From an uncultured Clostridia bacterium (lineage in GTDB: Bacteria; Bacillota; Clostridia; Christensenellales; Borkfalkiaceae), in contig CANQXZ010000001.1 of NCBI GenBank assembly GCA_947627955.1, positions 56,477-120,476 of the forward strand: a stretch of DNA of 64,000 bases, given 5' to 3'. This document shows positions 47,785 through 56,582 of this stretch, piece by piece; position 1 is the first letter of the stretch, and every line of letters begins with the position of its first letter. The notes beneath the pieces were generated by a model. The model worked only from the letters and a program-made list of their open reading frames with translations. It searched no databases and was not told the origin of the DNA. The position numbers and the translations under genes were made by a program.

Positions 47785-47824
47785 CGAACATGCGTTTGAT
47801 TTTTGTATAAACATATGTTATACT
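47785..47824 (+). promoter_or_regulatory. lexA promoter with LexA-box-like operators
   Basis: CGAACATGCGTTTG (47785-47798) matches the Firmicute LexA box CGAAC-N4-GTTCG with one mismatch and overlaps the -35 TTGATT (47796-47801). A second palindrome, AACATATGTT (47810-47819), matches the core of the Bacillus box and abuts the -10 TATACT (47819-47824). This indicates self-repression of lexA. Confidence 0.75.
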
Positions 47825-47840
47825 TTTTATGAGGTATATC

Positions 47841-48428
47841 ATGAAACGCATTGACAACGACGAAAAAGTATATCGCTTTATCAACGAATTCATAAACGAT
47901 CACGGGTACGCCCCCACCGTCCGCGAGATCTGCAGGGGCTGCAATATCAAGTCCACCGCCACTCCCTACCAGATCATGAACAGGCTTGCGGAGCGCGGAC
48001 TGATCAAAAAGACCGGCAACAGAAACCGCGCCGTGTCGATCGCAAATCACGGACCCGTGGTAAACGTTCCCCTGATCGGAACGGTTGCGGCAGGCCAGCC
48101 GATCTTCGCGAGCGAGAATTATGAGGAATATTACTCCGTTCCCGGGAATTTTTTTGAGGGCGATAACCTGTTCATGCTCAACGTCAAGGGCAATTCCATG
48201 ATAAAAATCGGAATGTTCGATGGCGATAAAGTGGTCGTAAAACGTCAGGAGACCGCCGAAAACGGCGATATCGTCGTCGCGCTTGTAGACGACTCCGCCA
48301 CCGTCAAACGGTTTTTCAGGCGCGGCAGACAGATAATCCTCCACCCCGAAAACGACGACATGGCAGATTTTATATTTGACGAAGTGCAGATTTTGGGCAA
48401 AGTCGTGGGACTTATGAGAAATATCTAA
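47841..48428 (+). CDS. lexA: LexA repressor
   Basis: 195 residues from ATG 47841, chosen for GAGG just upstream; an in-frame ATG at 47829 precedes that site. It represses SOS genes until RecA triggers self-cleavage. The winged-helix domain has GYAPTVREICRGCNIKS. The cleavage bond Ala-Gly is in GTVAAGQP, the nucleophile Ser in KGNSMIKIG and the general-base Lys in SATVKRFF. The transcript leader would be only about 10 nt. Confidence 0.95.
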   Translation: MKRIDNDEKVYRFINEFINDHGYAPTVREICRGCNIKSTATPYQIMNRLAERGLIKKTGNRNRAVSIANHGPVVNVPLIGTVAAGQPIFASENYEEYYSVPGNFFEGDNLFMLNVKGNSMIKIGMFDGDKVVVKRQETAENGDIVVALVDDSATVKRFFRRGRQIILHPENDDMADFIFDEVQILGKVVGLMRNI

Positions 48429-48456
48429 AGCGGGAATTTCATTTGAGGTAAAACAT

Positions 48457-48972
48457 ATGTCAATGAAATGCTTTTTGGCATTGGAAAGACCTATTCAAAA
48501 GACGGCATATAACTATAAGGATATTTTGCCCACCATTCAAAGCGGCGATATGTGGTATAACTGCGGGATATCGTTCAGGACGGAACTGTCCGATCAGGAA
48601 AAAATTTGCCTTGCGAACGTATTCAATGATTTTACTTGTTATGCAGTTGACAGCGAATTCGGGCTCGATTATGAACGGAGATATCGCACCGAAATTTCCG
48701 AAAGTTATGCGGCAAATGCGCTCGAAGAATTAAAATGGCTGAAATCGTTCGCAAAAAAACAGCTTCTTAAACAGGACGTATTCATGATCGTAAATCTTTG
48801 GCTCGGGCGCAAAGCCGAAATAAAAGGTCAAAAGAATATCGACGTAAACAGCTGGGAACTTTCTGAGCAGACTGATTTCCTCTTCGAATGCGGAGTCATA
48901 TATCAATTTACGGACAATTCTGAAGAGGCAATTGCCCGCCGCCGCCAAAGAGCTGCTTTCTTTTCAGTATAA
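48457..48972 (+). CDS. Hypothetical protein downstream of lexA
   Basis: 171 residues, no family recognised. It starts MSMKCFLALERPIQKTAYNY with GAGG about 8 nt upstream and ends in an Arg-rich segment ARRRQRAAFFSV. It is soluble, with no signal peptide or membrane segment. It lies 28 bp after lexA with no terminator between them, so it is probably cotranscribed with lexA and may be SOS-regulated. A terminator follows. Confidence 0.7.
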   Translation: MSMKCFLALERPIQKTAYNYKDILPTIQSGDMWYNCGISFRTELSDQEKICLANVFNDFTCYAVDSEFGLDYERRYRTEISESYAANALEELKWLKSFAKKQLLKQDVFMIVNLWLGRKAEIKGQKNIDVNSWELSEQTDFLFECGVIYQFTDNSEEAIARRRQRAAFFSV

Positions 48973-49000
48973 TTCCAATAAATTATAACTTTGAATAAAG

Positions 49001-49028
49001 CTCCACCCACACTCGGGTGGAGTTTTTC
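49001..49028 (+). terminator. Terminator of the lexA operon
   Basis: 8-bp stem CTCCACCC/GGGTGGAG (49001-49008 and 49015-49022), 6-nt loop, then TTTTTC. Confidence 0.88.
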
Positions 49029-49034
49029 GCATAT

Positions 49035-49096
49035 AAAAAATCGCACCTATTGCTTAAATGCAATAGGTGTTTTAATGGAGCTGCTGAGCAGACTTG
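49035..49096 (-). repeat. Duplicated tRNA-Thr 3' end with its terminator (partial copy)
   Basis: This stretch repeats 49231-49293. The last 38 bases (49059-49096) are identical to 49256-49293 and include the final 21 nt of tRNA-Thr with CCA. The remainder is a second terminator hairpin (49044-49053 and 49060-49069) with its own T-run. The rest of the tRNA is missing, so it resembles an attachment-site remnant. Confidence 0.8.
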
Positions 49097-49230
49097 TAAG
49101 GAGCCGCAAGGCGACGGAATAGCGATTGTTCGCACTTTGTCAATCTTACGTTTTCCGCTATGCAGGAGCCTCGGCTGAGCGTCGCATACGCGCAATCGCG
49201 TCACGTTATTTCATCCGTCGCTCGGCAGCT
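49097..49230. other. 134-bp segment between the two tRNA-Thr 3' copies
   Basis: No ORF. It contains nested complementary stretches: GCCG (49103-49106) with CGGC (49223-49226), GCGACGG (49111-49117) with CCGTCGC (49215-49221), and GCGATTG (49122-49128) with CAATCGC (49193-49199). It could be a structured RNA, a miniature element or residue of a lost insertion. Confidence 0.4.
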
Positions 49231-49267
49231 AAAAAATTACACCTATTGCACGAATTGCAATAGGTGT
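49231..49267 (-). terminator. Terminator of tRNA-Thr
   Basis: 12-bp perfect stem (49239-49250 and 49256-49267), 5-nt loop, then AATTTTTT on the minus strand. Confidence 0.85.
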
Positions 49268-49272
49268 TTTAA

Positions 49273-49348
49273 TGGAGCTGCTGAGCAGACTTGAACTGCC
49301 GACCTCATCCTTACCAAGGATGTGCTCTACCGACTGAGCCACAGCAGC
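49273..49348 (-). tRNA. tRNA-Thr (anticodon GGT)
   Basis: Minus-strand cloverleaf: acceptor GCTGCTG/CAGCAGC, anticodon stem CATCC/GGATG with loop TTGGTAA (anticodon GGT), T loop TTCAAGT, discriminator T and an encoded CCA. Confidence 0.95.
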
Positions 49349-49462
49349 GCTCCGATTTACCAAAATATTATATTTTAAAAAGGCTGTATTGTCAATCCAT
49401 TTTGAGCTAAAACGGCAAATTTTTATCGCGCGGAAATCAATTTATTATGTAAGCCCCTCAGT

Positions 49463-49894
49463 TCAGTTTTTCCGCCTTGCAACGGCTATTCTGATGCGCT
49501 TTTTTGCGGGAACTTCTTCTTCCGGCTCGGCAACAGGTTCAGCTTCGGGCTCGGCTTGGGGCGCTTCCGCGACGACGGGCTCTGCATCCTCTGCCGACTT
49601 ATCTTCATTATTTTTGGGCGCAGGCTCCGCCTCGTCCTCCGCCGCGGCTATTTCAAGATCCAATCCCTCGGACTGCTTCATTCTTACATAGGCGACCGCG
49701 CAGGGAAAAGTTTCATTTTTGTCGCAGCAGATGCAAAAAGGCGCATATTCGCCGCACAGATCCTTACCCGACCTCATGCTGTGCGCCATTTTGTCGCTAT
49801 CTATCACTTTCTGTATTTCGGCAAGATTATCTCTTGTGAGTTTTGCGGGCATGTGCGCCAATAGCTCCATGGGAGCGTCACTGTTCCAAGCCAT
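49463..49894 (-). CDS. Hypothetical protein with a Cys cluster and acidic tail
   Basis: 143 residues, family not recognised. Residues 1 to about 75 look folded and contain five Cys (DLCGEYAPFCICCDKN, then FPCAVAYVRMKQ), which could bind a metal. Residues about 78-130 are a low-complexity Glu/Ala/Pro tail, ending in a basic patch (AKKRIRIAVARRKN). GAGGAAG lies about 5 nt before the ATG. It lies 19 bp downstream of the PfkB-family kinase gene and is probably cotranscribed with it. Confidence 0.7.
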   Translation of the reverse strand: MAWNSDAPMELLAHMPAKLTRDNLAEIQKVIDSDKMAHSMRSGKDLCGEYAPFCICCDKNETFPCAVAYVRMKQSEGLDLEIAAAEDEAEPAPKNNEDKSAEDAEPVVAEAPQAEPEAEPVAEPEEEVPAKKRIRIAVARRKN

Positions 49895-49913
49895 AATTAC
49901 TTCCTCTATGATT

Positions 49914-50840
49914 TTATTCTATTATTTCCACGCTGAGCGCGGAAAGTATTTCCTCGTACTTATCCTTTATGAACGAAATACTGTCGGGAGTTGTAACGGC
50001 AGCAGTCCCCGCCGCCACGCCGCACTTCAATATTTCGTCGGGTCCAGCTCCCGAGGCAAGCGCGAGCGTCGCCGCAGAAACCATGGCGTCCCCCGCCCCC
50101 AAAGTCGAATTCATTGCTACGTTCATGCTCTTGCAATGATAGCTATGCTTGCCGTCGGTTATAATCGCCCCTTTCTTGCCGAGCGACAGCAACACGAGCC
50201 GCGCTCCCTTGCTTATCAGTTCTTTACAGCCTGAAAGCATCTCTTCGCGTGTGCCGAGCTGTCTGTGCAGAGTGCGTTGGAGTTCCTCGATATTGGGCTT
50301 AATGAGGTCTACGCCGCATTTCAGCGCTTCATACAGCCTCTCGCCCTCGGTATCCACCACTTTGTAGACGTTTTGCGGGATAACTTTAAGTATCTCGGCA
50401 TAATACGACGGCGACATTCCCTTTGCGAGCCCGCCGGAAACCACCACCGCCTCGCAGGATAGCGCAAGCTGTTTAATGAGGTCGACGAGTTCCTTTTGTT
50501 TTGCGTCGCTCACTTCGGGACTGATATCGTCGATTTCAGTGAGCATGGACTTGTGGTCGATAAATTTATAGTTTTCCCTAACGCGACCCTTATTCCAGAC
50601 GAATTTATAGGTCACGCCCTCTTTATGCAATTCCTGTTCGAACTGATGCCCGTTTCCCTCGTACATAAATCCCGTGACGAAAGAATCCGCCCTCAACCTT
50701 GCAAGCCCTATCGCCACGTTTATCGCTTTGCCCGTAAAAAATACGCTTTTGCTTATGATCTTATGCGACATTCCCACGTTCAAAGACTCAACTTCCATAT
50801 TGACGTCTATGCACGGACTGAGACATACGGTCAGTATCAT
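49914..50840 (-). CDS. PfkB-family sugar kinase (1-phosphofructokinase / tagatose-6-phosphate kinase type)
   Basis: 308-residue ribokinase-fold enzyme. It opens with ILTVCLSPCIDVNMEVE, has a GKAINVAIGLARL substrate loop, and ends with the catalytic signature NSTLGAGDAMVSA containing the base Asp. It most resembles FruK/LacC-type enzymes that phosphorylate fructose-1-phosphate or tagatose-6-phosphate. The usual PTS genes are absent, so the substrate is uncertain. A terminator separates it from pfkA upstream. Confidence 0.85.
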   Translation of the reverse strand: MILTVCLSPCIDVNMEVESLNVGMSHKIISKSVFFTGKAINVAIGLARLRADSFVTGFMYEGNGHQFEQELHKEGVTYKFVWNKGRVRENYKFIDHKSMLTEIDDISPEVSDAKQKELVDLIKQLALSCEAVVVSGGLAKGMSPSYYAEILKVIPQNVYKVVDTEGERLYEALKCGVDLIKPNIEELQRTLHRQLGTREEMLSGCKELISKGARLVLLSLGKKGAIITDGKHSYHCKSMNVAMNSTLGAGDAMVSAATLALASGAGPDEILKCGVAAGTAAVTTPDSISFIKDKYEEILSALSVEIIE

Positions 50841-50860
50841 TTAAATCTCCCCTCTATATC

Positions 50861-50893
50861 AAATAAAAGAGCCGCCAAAAGAATTTGCGGCTC
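50861..50893 (-). terminator. Terminator after pfkA
   Basis: 7-bp GC stem GAGCCGC/GCGGCTC (50869-50875 and 50887-50893), followed on the minus strand by TTTTATTT. Confidence 0.8.
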
Positions 50894-50906
50894 CCCCGAT
50901 CTCATG

Positions 50907-51869
50907 TCACATGGAGATCATCTGAAGCGTTTCATACAGTTCGTAATTGAATTTCTTCTTCATGCTGACAGCTTCGATTATATCCATATCTATGATCTCG
51001 TTTTTGTGAATGCCGACTACCCTGTTGCCTATGCCGTCGTTCAAAAGCCTTACCGCCTTATTTCCGAACTGCGCCGCAAGCATTCTGTCCGCCATAGTGG
51101 GCGAACCGCCGCGCTGGATATGTCCGATGGTTGTAGGTCTAACCGAATAAGTCGTTACCGATTGCAACTGCTTGGCAAAACCCTCCGCAGTGCAAACGCC
51201 CTCGGCTACAACGATTATGTTGGAGTGCTTGCCGTTTGCGCGCGAGCGGTTGATCTTCATGACTATGTCGTCCAGATCGAACACGACTTCGGGCACGACA
51301 ATTATCTCCGCGCCGCTCGCAATGCCCGCATAAAGGGCAATATCTCCGCACCGCCTGCCCATGACTTCCACAACGGAAATCCTCTCGTGCGAGGTCATGG
51401 TGTCGCGCAGCTTGTTTATAACGTCGATACACGTATTTACCGCAGTGTCGAAACCGAGCGTATAATCGGTGTATTCAAGGTCGTTATCGATGGTGCCGGG
51501 TATACCTATAGTGGGCACGCCGTACTCCTCGGAAAGGCATTTTGCGCCCCTGAAAGAGCCGTCTCCGCCTATTACCACGAGCCCGTCGATGCCGTGCGCT
51601 TCCAAAGTCTTGACGGCGCGCTTCTGCCCCTCTTTGGTGAGCATTTCAAGGCAGCGGGCGGTCCTGAGTTTAGTGCCGCCGCGCTGGACTATATCGGAAA
51701 CCGAGCGCATCTCCATAGGAACCATTTCGTCGTCGATAAGCCCCTGATATCCGCGCTCTATGCCGTAAACTTCCATGCCGAAGTAGATGGCGGTCCTCAC
51801 GACCGCTCTGATGCACGCATTCATTCCGGGAGCGTCGCCGCCGCTCGTCAGCAAACCTATTCTTTTCAT
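50907..51869 (-). CDS. pfkA: ATP-dependent 6-phosphofructokinase
   Basis: 320 residues from ATG 51869, chosen for GGAGG six bases upstream; the frame runs open to 51917. Glycolytic enzyme making fructose-1,6-bisphosphate. Motifs: LLTSGGDAPGMNACIR (ATP site), GGDGSFRGA, IGIPGTIDNDL (catalytic Asp), VVEVMGRRCGDIA and GHIQRGGSPTMADR. The Gly in GGDGS marks an ATP-using rather than PPi-using enzyme. It sits downstream of dnaE, a common Firmicute order. Confidence 0.96.
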   Translation of the reverse strand: MKRIGLLTSGGDAPGMNACIRAVVRTAIYFGMEVYGIERGYQGLIDDEMVPMEMRSVSDIVQRGGTKLRTARCLEMLTKEGQKRAVKTLEAHGIDGLVVIGGDGSFRGAKCLSEEYGVPTIGIPGTIDNDLEYTDYTLGFDTAVNTCIDVINKLRDTMTSHERISVVEVMGRRCGDIALYAGIASGAEIIVVPEVVFDLDDIVMKINRSRANGKHSNIIVVAEGVCTAEGFAKQLQSVTTYSVRPTTIGHIQRGGSPTMADRMLAAQFGNKAVRLLNDGIGNRVVGIHKNEIIDMDIIEAVSMKKKFNYELYETLQMISM

Positions 51870-51985
51870 TGTAACCTCCGAACACAGCCACATGTTCCGT
51901 GCTCTCCATTCCTGCACGAAACAAACAGTTCATTCTCAATAATTATAACAAAAGAAATAATAAAATACAACCTTTTTTATTAAAA

Positions 51986-54900
51986 TTATTTGCGTTCAAC
52001 GTATTTTACGTCTTTTTGTTCGAGCAGCGAATACAATTCAGCCAAAAGTCCGCGGCAATAATTGACGCCCGCGGGGTATTTGTATTTTTTATCTCCCCGC
52101 ACTATCTTGCATTCGAGCTCCCCGGGATAATTGCCGAGCACTGTTACGAGCTCGTCAAACGCGGAATCGCTCAAATTCCCGGCGTTGAGCCAGAGGGTCT
52201 CGCTCGCTTTTTGCGCCGCCTTTTCGCTCTTTTCGCCCTCGGGCAAGATCTCAAATACCTCGTCTACTATAACCGACATGCCCCTCTCCAAATCGAGGTC
52301 GAGCTTGCCGCGTATCTTGATTATCTTGTCGTTTGATATGTAGGCTTTCGCCTTTTCATAGACCGTGGGAAAACATACGCAGGGCATACTTCCGTACACG
52401 TCTTCAAGATTGAAAAACGCCATAAACGCGTTCGTGCGCTTGGTCGTTGTGCGCCTGTACGACGAAACAACACCCGCCATTGTGATATACATGCCGTCCT
52501 GAAGCTGGTTATAAGTCCTGTTGCCCTCCTCGTCCTCCACGTAGTCGTCGAGAAGCGAGCAGTCGAAGTTGCAGTCGGGGAAAGCGTGGATATACTTTTC
52601 AAACGGATGTCCGCTGACATATACGCCCAAAACTTCCTTTTCCCGCGAGAGTTTTTCGTTGAGTTCCAGCTCGGGCACGTCGGGATAGACGACTTCGAGT
52701 GTCTCCTCTTCCAGAATATCGCCGAAAAAGCTCATCTGGTTGCTCGCATGCTGCTTGCCGATTATCTTTGCGCGCGCGCAAAGCTGTTCGTAAACCTGCG
52801 CGAGTTGGGAACGCTTTACGCCCATCTCGTCGAAGGCTCCCGAATAGATAAGCCCCTCAACCAAGCGTGAATTGAGCGCTCCTGCCGAGATCCCGTCCCG
52901 CTGCTTGTCGCTCAACGCGTTGGTGCAGCGGAGCACAAAGTCGGGGAAATCCTTAAAGTTCCCGTTTGCCGTGCGCTCTTCGATTATCACGTCGATCACG
53001 CCCTGCCCTATACCTTTGAGCGCGGATAGCCCGAACCGCACGCCGCCCTTTTCAACGCTGAAAGCGGTTTTGCTCCTGTTTATGTCGGGGGGATATACCT
53101 TGTATCCCTTTTCTTTGAGATACATTACGTATTTCGTTATCTCGTCGATCTTATTGAGCCTGTTATTTAAGAGAGCGCAGATAAATTCCTTGCAGTAGTA
53201 CTTTTTGAGCCACGCGGTCTGGTATGCAAGCGTGCCGTACGCAGCCGCGTGCGATTTGTTGAACGCGTAGGAGGCAAAGCCCTCCATGCCGGCGAAAATA
53301 GTAGCTGCTGTATCTGCGCTTATGCCGTTCCTCACACACCCTTTGATCTCGGAACCGTTTATATCGCTTATGCCGCCGTTTATAAACTTTTCCTTCTGCG
53401 CCATAAGGGTCTTTTTGTCTTTTTTGCCCATGGCGCGCCTTACAAGGTCCGCCTCGCCCAGTGAAAATCCCGCAAGGTCCTGAAATATCTGCATGACCTG
53501 TTCCTGATATACGGGAATGCCGTATGTGACTTTGAGTATCTTCTCCTCCTGAGGGCAGTCGTAAGAGATGGACTCTTCGCCGTGCTTTCTGCGGCAGAAG
53601 CTGTCAATGAACTTCATGGGACCCGGACGGTAGAGCGAAACGCCCGCGATAAGGTCTTCGAGGCAGTCGGGTTTGAGCGTTTTCATGAACCGCTTCATGC
53701 CGCCGGCTTCGAGCTGGAACACGCCGTCGGTGTCGCCCTCGGATATCAGCTGGTAAGCGCCCGCGTCGGTATAGCCTATCTCGTCGAAATTTATGGTCTT
53801 TCCGTGGTCCTCAAGGATATAATCTTCGCACTTCTTTATATCCGTAAGAGTGACCAGCGCCAAAAAGTCCATTTTCAGCATACCGAGCGCCTCTATTTCC
53901 TTTGCGACGAACTGCGTAGTTATGTCCTCGCCGTTCCTCGAAAGAGGTACGTTATCGGCGATCCTCTTCTGGCAGATCACTACACCCGCGGCGTGCATGC
54001 CCGTCTGCCTCGGCATGCCTTCGATGTTCAGCGCCATGTCTATTACTCTGCGCAGAACGTCGTCCGTCTCGTAAATTTCGCAGAACTCCTTATTCTTAGC
54101 CGCTCTGAGATCTTCAAGTTTTTGTTTCAATTCGGCTCTTTTGTCCTCGTCCTTTTCGGCTTCGGCTTTCAGCCTCGCGTCCTCTATCCTTCTGCCGAGC
54201 AAGTCGGTTATCGACGTCTTGCCGTCCATGATCTTTGTGAGCCTGTCGGTCTCCGAATAGGGCACACGCATTACTCTGCCGACGTCCTTTATTGAGTTCT
54301 TAGCCGCCATAGTGCCGAACGTCACTATCTGGCAGACGTTTTCCCTGCCGTATTTGCTGCGGACATATTCTATCGTCTCTTCGCGCCTGTCCGTGCAGAA
54401 ATCGATATCGAAATCGGGCATGGAGACTCTGTCGGGATTCAAAAATCTCTCGAACAGCAGGTCGTATTGCAGCGGTTCCACGTCGGTTATGCCTATGGAA
54501 TACGCCACGATCGAACTCACGCCCGAACCTCTGCCGGGACCTACGGGTATTTTATGCTCTTTGGACCAATTTATGAAGTCCCAAACGACAAGATAATAAT
54601 CGGCGTAGCCCATTCCGCAGATTATATCGAGCTCGTACTTAGCTCTGTCGAGCTCGCGCTTGGTGGGCGTGCCGTAACGCCTTTTAAGTCCCTCGTCGGT
54701 CAATTTTCTGAGATATTCCGCGGAAGTTGACCCGTCGGGAGGCGAATATAGCGGTATAAGGGATTTATCCTTTATGGGATTGCCCTTTTTATCGAGATTG
54801 AACGCGGGTTCGGTAACTTTGTCAGCGATAACGCGCGTATTGGAGATGGCTTTCGGAAGGCTCGGGAACAGCTCCGCCATCTGGTCACCCGTCTTGAAAT

Positions 54901-55615
54901 AGAATTCACGGGTCTGGAATTTCATTCTCTTGGGGTCGTCGAGCTGTTTTTTCATCTGGATGCACATGAGCACATCCTGCATCTCCGCGTCGGATTTTTC
55001 TATGTAGTGCACGTCGTTTGTGGCGACAAGCTCTATTCCGAGCTCGTTTCCGAGTTTTACTATGAGCGGCAATATTCTCTTTTCTTCCTCTATGCCGTGG
55101 TCCTGTATTTCAAGATAAAAATCCTCGCCGAAGATCTCTTTAAGATACGAAGCGAGTTCCTTCGCGCCCTCATAGTCGTTTGCGAGCAATCTCCTCGGGA
55201 TTCCGCCCGCAAGGCATGCCGAAAGGCAAATCAACCCTTCGCTGTGCTCCTTTAAAACTTTATAGTCTATCTTAGGCTTATAGTAAAATCCGTCGACGAA
55301 CGCCATCGAGTCGAGCTGTACGAGATTTTTATATCCCGCCTTGTTTTTGGCGAGCAAAATAAGGTGTTCGGCGGTATTCGAGGTCTTGCTGCGCATATCC
55401 TCGGTGAGATAAAATTCACAGCCGATTATGTATTTTATTCCCGCGACGGAGGCTTTTTCGGCAAGCTGAAGCGAACCGTACATGTTCCCGTGGTCGGTTA
55501 TGCACACGGTATCGATGCCGTTCTTCTTGCAGTGGCTTATCAGATTGTCAATTTTGCATGCGCCGTCGAGAAGGGAATATTCGGTGTGCAGATGCAAATG
55601 TACGAAATCGGTCAT
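51986..55615 (-). CDS. dnaE: DNA polymerase III alpha subunit DnaE
   Basis: 1209 residues. N-terminal PHP domain (VHLHLHTEYSLLDGACKI, ITDHGNMYG), then the C-family polymerase core with GPGRGSGVSSIVAYSIGITDVEPL and PDFDIDFCTDRR (catalytic Asp residues). Later come YRPGPM and a helix-hairpin-helix and OB-fold region (GVVSSYRRTTTKRT). It has no internal exonuclease domain, so it is DnaE and not PolC. It lies 9 bp downstream of whiA. Confidence 0.96.
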   Translation of the reverse strand: MTDFVHLHLHTEYSLLDGACKIDNLISHCKKNGIDTVCITDHGNMYGSLQLAEKASVAGIKYIIGCEFYLTEDMRSKTSNTAEHLILLAKNKAGYKNLVQLDSMAFVDGFYYKPKIDYKVLKEHSEGLICLSACLAGGIPRRLLANDYEGAKELASYLKEIFGEDFYLEIQDHGIEEEKRILPLIVKLGNELGIELVATNDVHYIEKSDAEMQDVLMCIQMKKQLDDPKRMKFQTREFYFKTGDQMAELFPSLPKAISNTRVIADKVTEPAFNLDKKGNPIKDKSLIPLYSPPDGSTSAEYLRKLTDEGLKRRYGTPTKRELDRAKYELDIICGMGYADYYLVVWDFINWSKEHKIPVGPGRGSGVSSIVAYSIGITDVEPLQYDLLFERFLNPDRVSMPDFDIDFCTDRREETIEYVRSKYGRENVCQIVTFGTMAAKNSIKDVGRVMRVPYSETDRLTKIMDGKTSITDLLGRRIEDARLKAEAEKDEDKRAELKQKLEDLRAAKNKEFCEIYETDDVLRRVIDMALNIEGMPRQTGMHAAGVVICQKRIADNVPLSRNGEDITTQFVAKEIEALGMLKMDFLALVTLTDIKKCEDYILEDHGKTINFDEIGYTDAGAYQLISEGDTDGVFQLEAGGMKRFMKTLKPDCLEDLIAGVSLYRPGPMKFIDSFCRRKHGEESISYDCPQEEKILKVTYGIPVYQEQVMQIFQDLAGFSLGEADLVRRAMGKKDKKTLMAQKEKFINGGISDINGSEIKGCVRNGISADTAATIFAGMEGFASYAFNKSHAAAYGTLAYQTAWLKKYYCKEFICALLNNRLNKIDEITKYVMYLKEKGYKVYPPDINRSKTAFSVEKGGVRFGLSALKGIGQGVIDVIIEERTANGNFKDFPDFVLRCTNALSDKQRDGISAGALNSRLVEGLIYSGAFDEMGVKRSQLAQVYEQLCARAKIIGKQHASNQMSFFGDILEEETLEVVYPDVPELELNEKLSREKEVLGVYVSGHPFEKYIHAFPDCNFDCSLLDDYVEDEEGNRTYNQLQDGMYITMAGVVSSYRRTTTKRTNAFMAFFNLEDVYGSMPCVCFPTVYEKAKAYISNDKIIKIRGKLDLDLERGMSVIVDEVFEILPEGEKSEKAAQKASETLWLNAGNLSDSAFDELVTVLGNYPGELECKIVRGDKKYKYPAGVNYCRGLLAELYSLLEQKDVKYVERK

Positions 55616-55624
55616 ATGTTTTCC

Positions 55625-56581
55625 TCAATACTGACTCAGCGACTCGGCGAGTTCGAGTATTTTTCTCATTCTGTGGTTAAAACAGCTTTTTGTTATGTGC
55701 AGACGGTCCGAAAGTTCCTGCATGGAGGCGTTTTTGTCGGCGAGGCGGCACATTGCCACGTCGAAAACCGCCTTGTCGAGCTTTTTCAGCCCGACGGTCT
55801 GAGCGATTATCTCTATCGCGCGCACTTGCTTTACCGAAGCCGTCACGGTCTTGTCGATATTCGATACGGAACAGTTGGTGATGCGGTTGGCGTTGTTCTG
55901 GATATCCTTGTGTTCTATTATCCTTGCGAGTTTATCAAGGCAGTCGTAGCACTCCATCATGTTCAAAAGGTCGGAAATTACTTCCTTGCTCTTGACGTAG
56001 ACCACCGACGAATCCTTGCGCGCGACGAGCTTTGCAAGCACCTCCGATTCTGCGAGAATATCGCAAAAATCGCTCGCGGTGGCTTTATTGGAAAAAATTA
56101 TTTCAAAATGATATCCCGTGCGGCTGTAAATGCCCTCGTCGGGAAGAGTGCAGCTCCCGCCGCCCAAAAAAGCGCCTTTTAAATATGCGGCGACGTCGCT
56201 TTCATTGCGGATCAATCCCTCGTCTATGCCGAAACGCAGAAAATCCCCGCTCTCGTTTTTGCCTATTAAACCGAGTTCTGTAAGCAATTCCGCAGCCCTT
56301 TCGCCCACGCATTCAAAGGCAAGTTTATCCCTGCCGCTAATGAGGTCGAAGCCCGCCTCGGGAACGCTCAATTTCAGTCCGAACATATTTTCTGCAAGGT
56401 CGGTGAAAAATTCCGCCGTGCGGTCGTTTTCGGTCACTATTTCAAACCCCGGTTCGCCGCCGCGCACGAGCACGCTTCCGCTTGTCCTTATAAAGGCGGA
56501 CAAAATACACAGCCCGCTTCGTTCAGTGGGCGCGCCGCGAGATATTATTTCGTTTTTGATCTCTTCGGTGAAGTTAAGCAT
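55625..56581 (-). CDS. whiA: DNA-binding protein WhiA
   Basis: 318 residues from ATG 56581 (MLNFTEEIKNEI); the frame is open further upstream inside the PHP gene. An N-terminal LAGLIDADG-like domain carries GAFLGGGSCTLPDEGI. The C-terminal helix-turn-helix region shows LADKNASMQELSDRL and HITKSCFNHRMRKI. A conserved Gram-positive protein linked to division and chromosome segregation. It begins 2 bp after the stop of the PHP gene, in the order murB-PHP-whiA. Confidence 0.94.
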   Translation of the reverse strand: MLNFTEEIKNEIISRGAPTERSGLCILSAFIRTSGSVLVRGGEPGFEIVTENDRTAEFFTDLAENMFGLKLSVPEAGFDLISGRDKLAFECVGERAAELLTELGLIGKNESGDFLRFGIDEGLIRNESDVAAYLKGAFLGGGSCTLPDEGIYSRTGYHFEIIFSNKATASDFCDILAESEVLAKLVARKDSSVVYVKSKEVISDLLNMMECYDCLDKLARIIEHKDIQNNANRITNCSVSNIDKTVTASVKQVRAIEIIAQTVGLKKLDKAVFDVAMCRLADKNASMQELSDRLHITKSCFNHRMRKILELAESLSQY

Positions 56582-56582
56582 A

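Noticed and set aside
50496..51983. 495-codon plus-strand frame across the pfkA and PfkB-family genes
   Set aside because: It runs opposite to two intact genes and their terminator; composition is that of a shadow frame.
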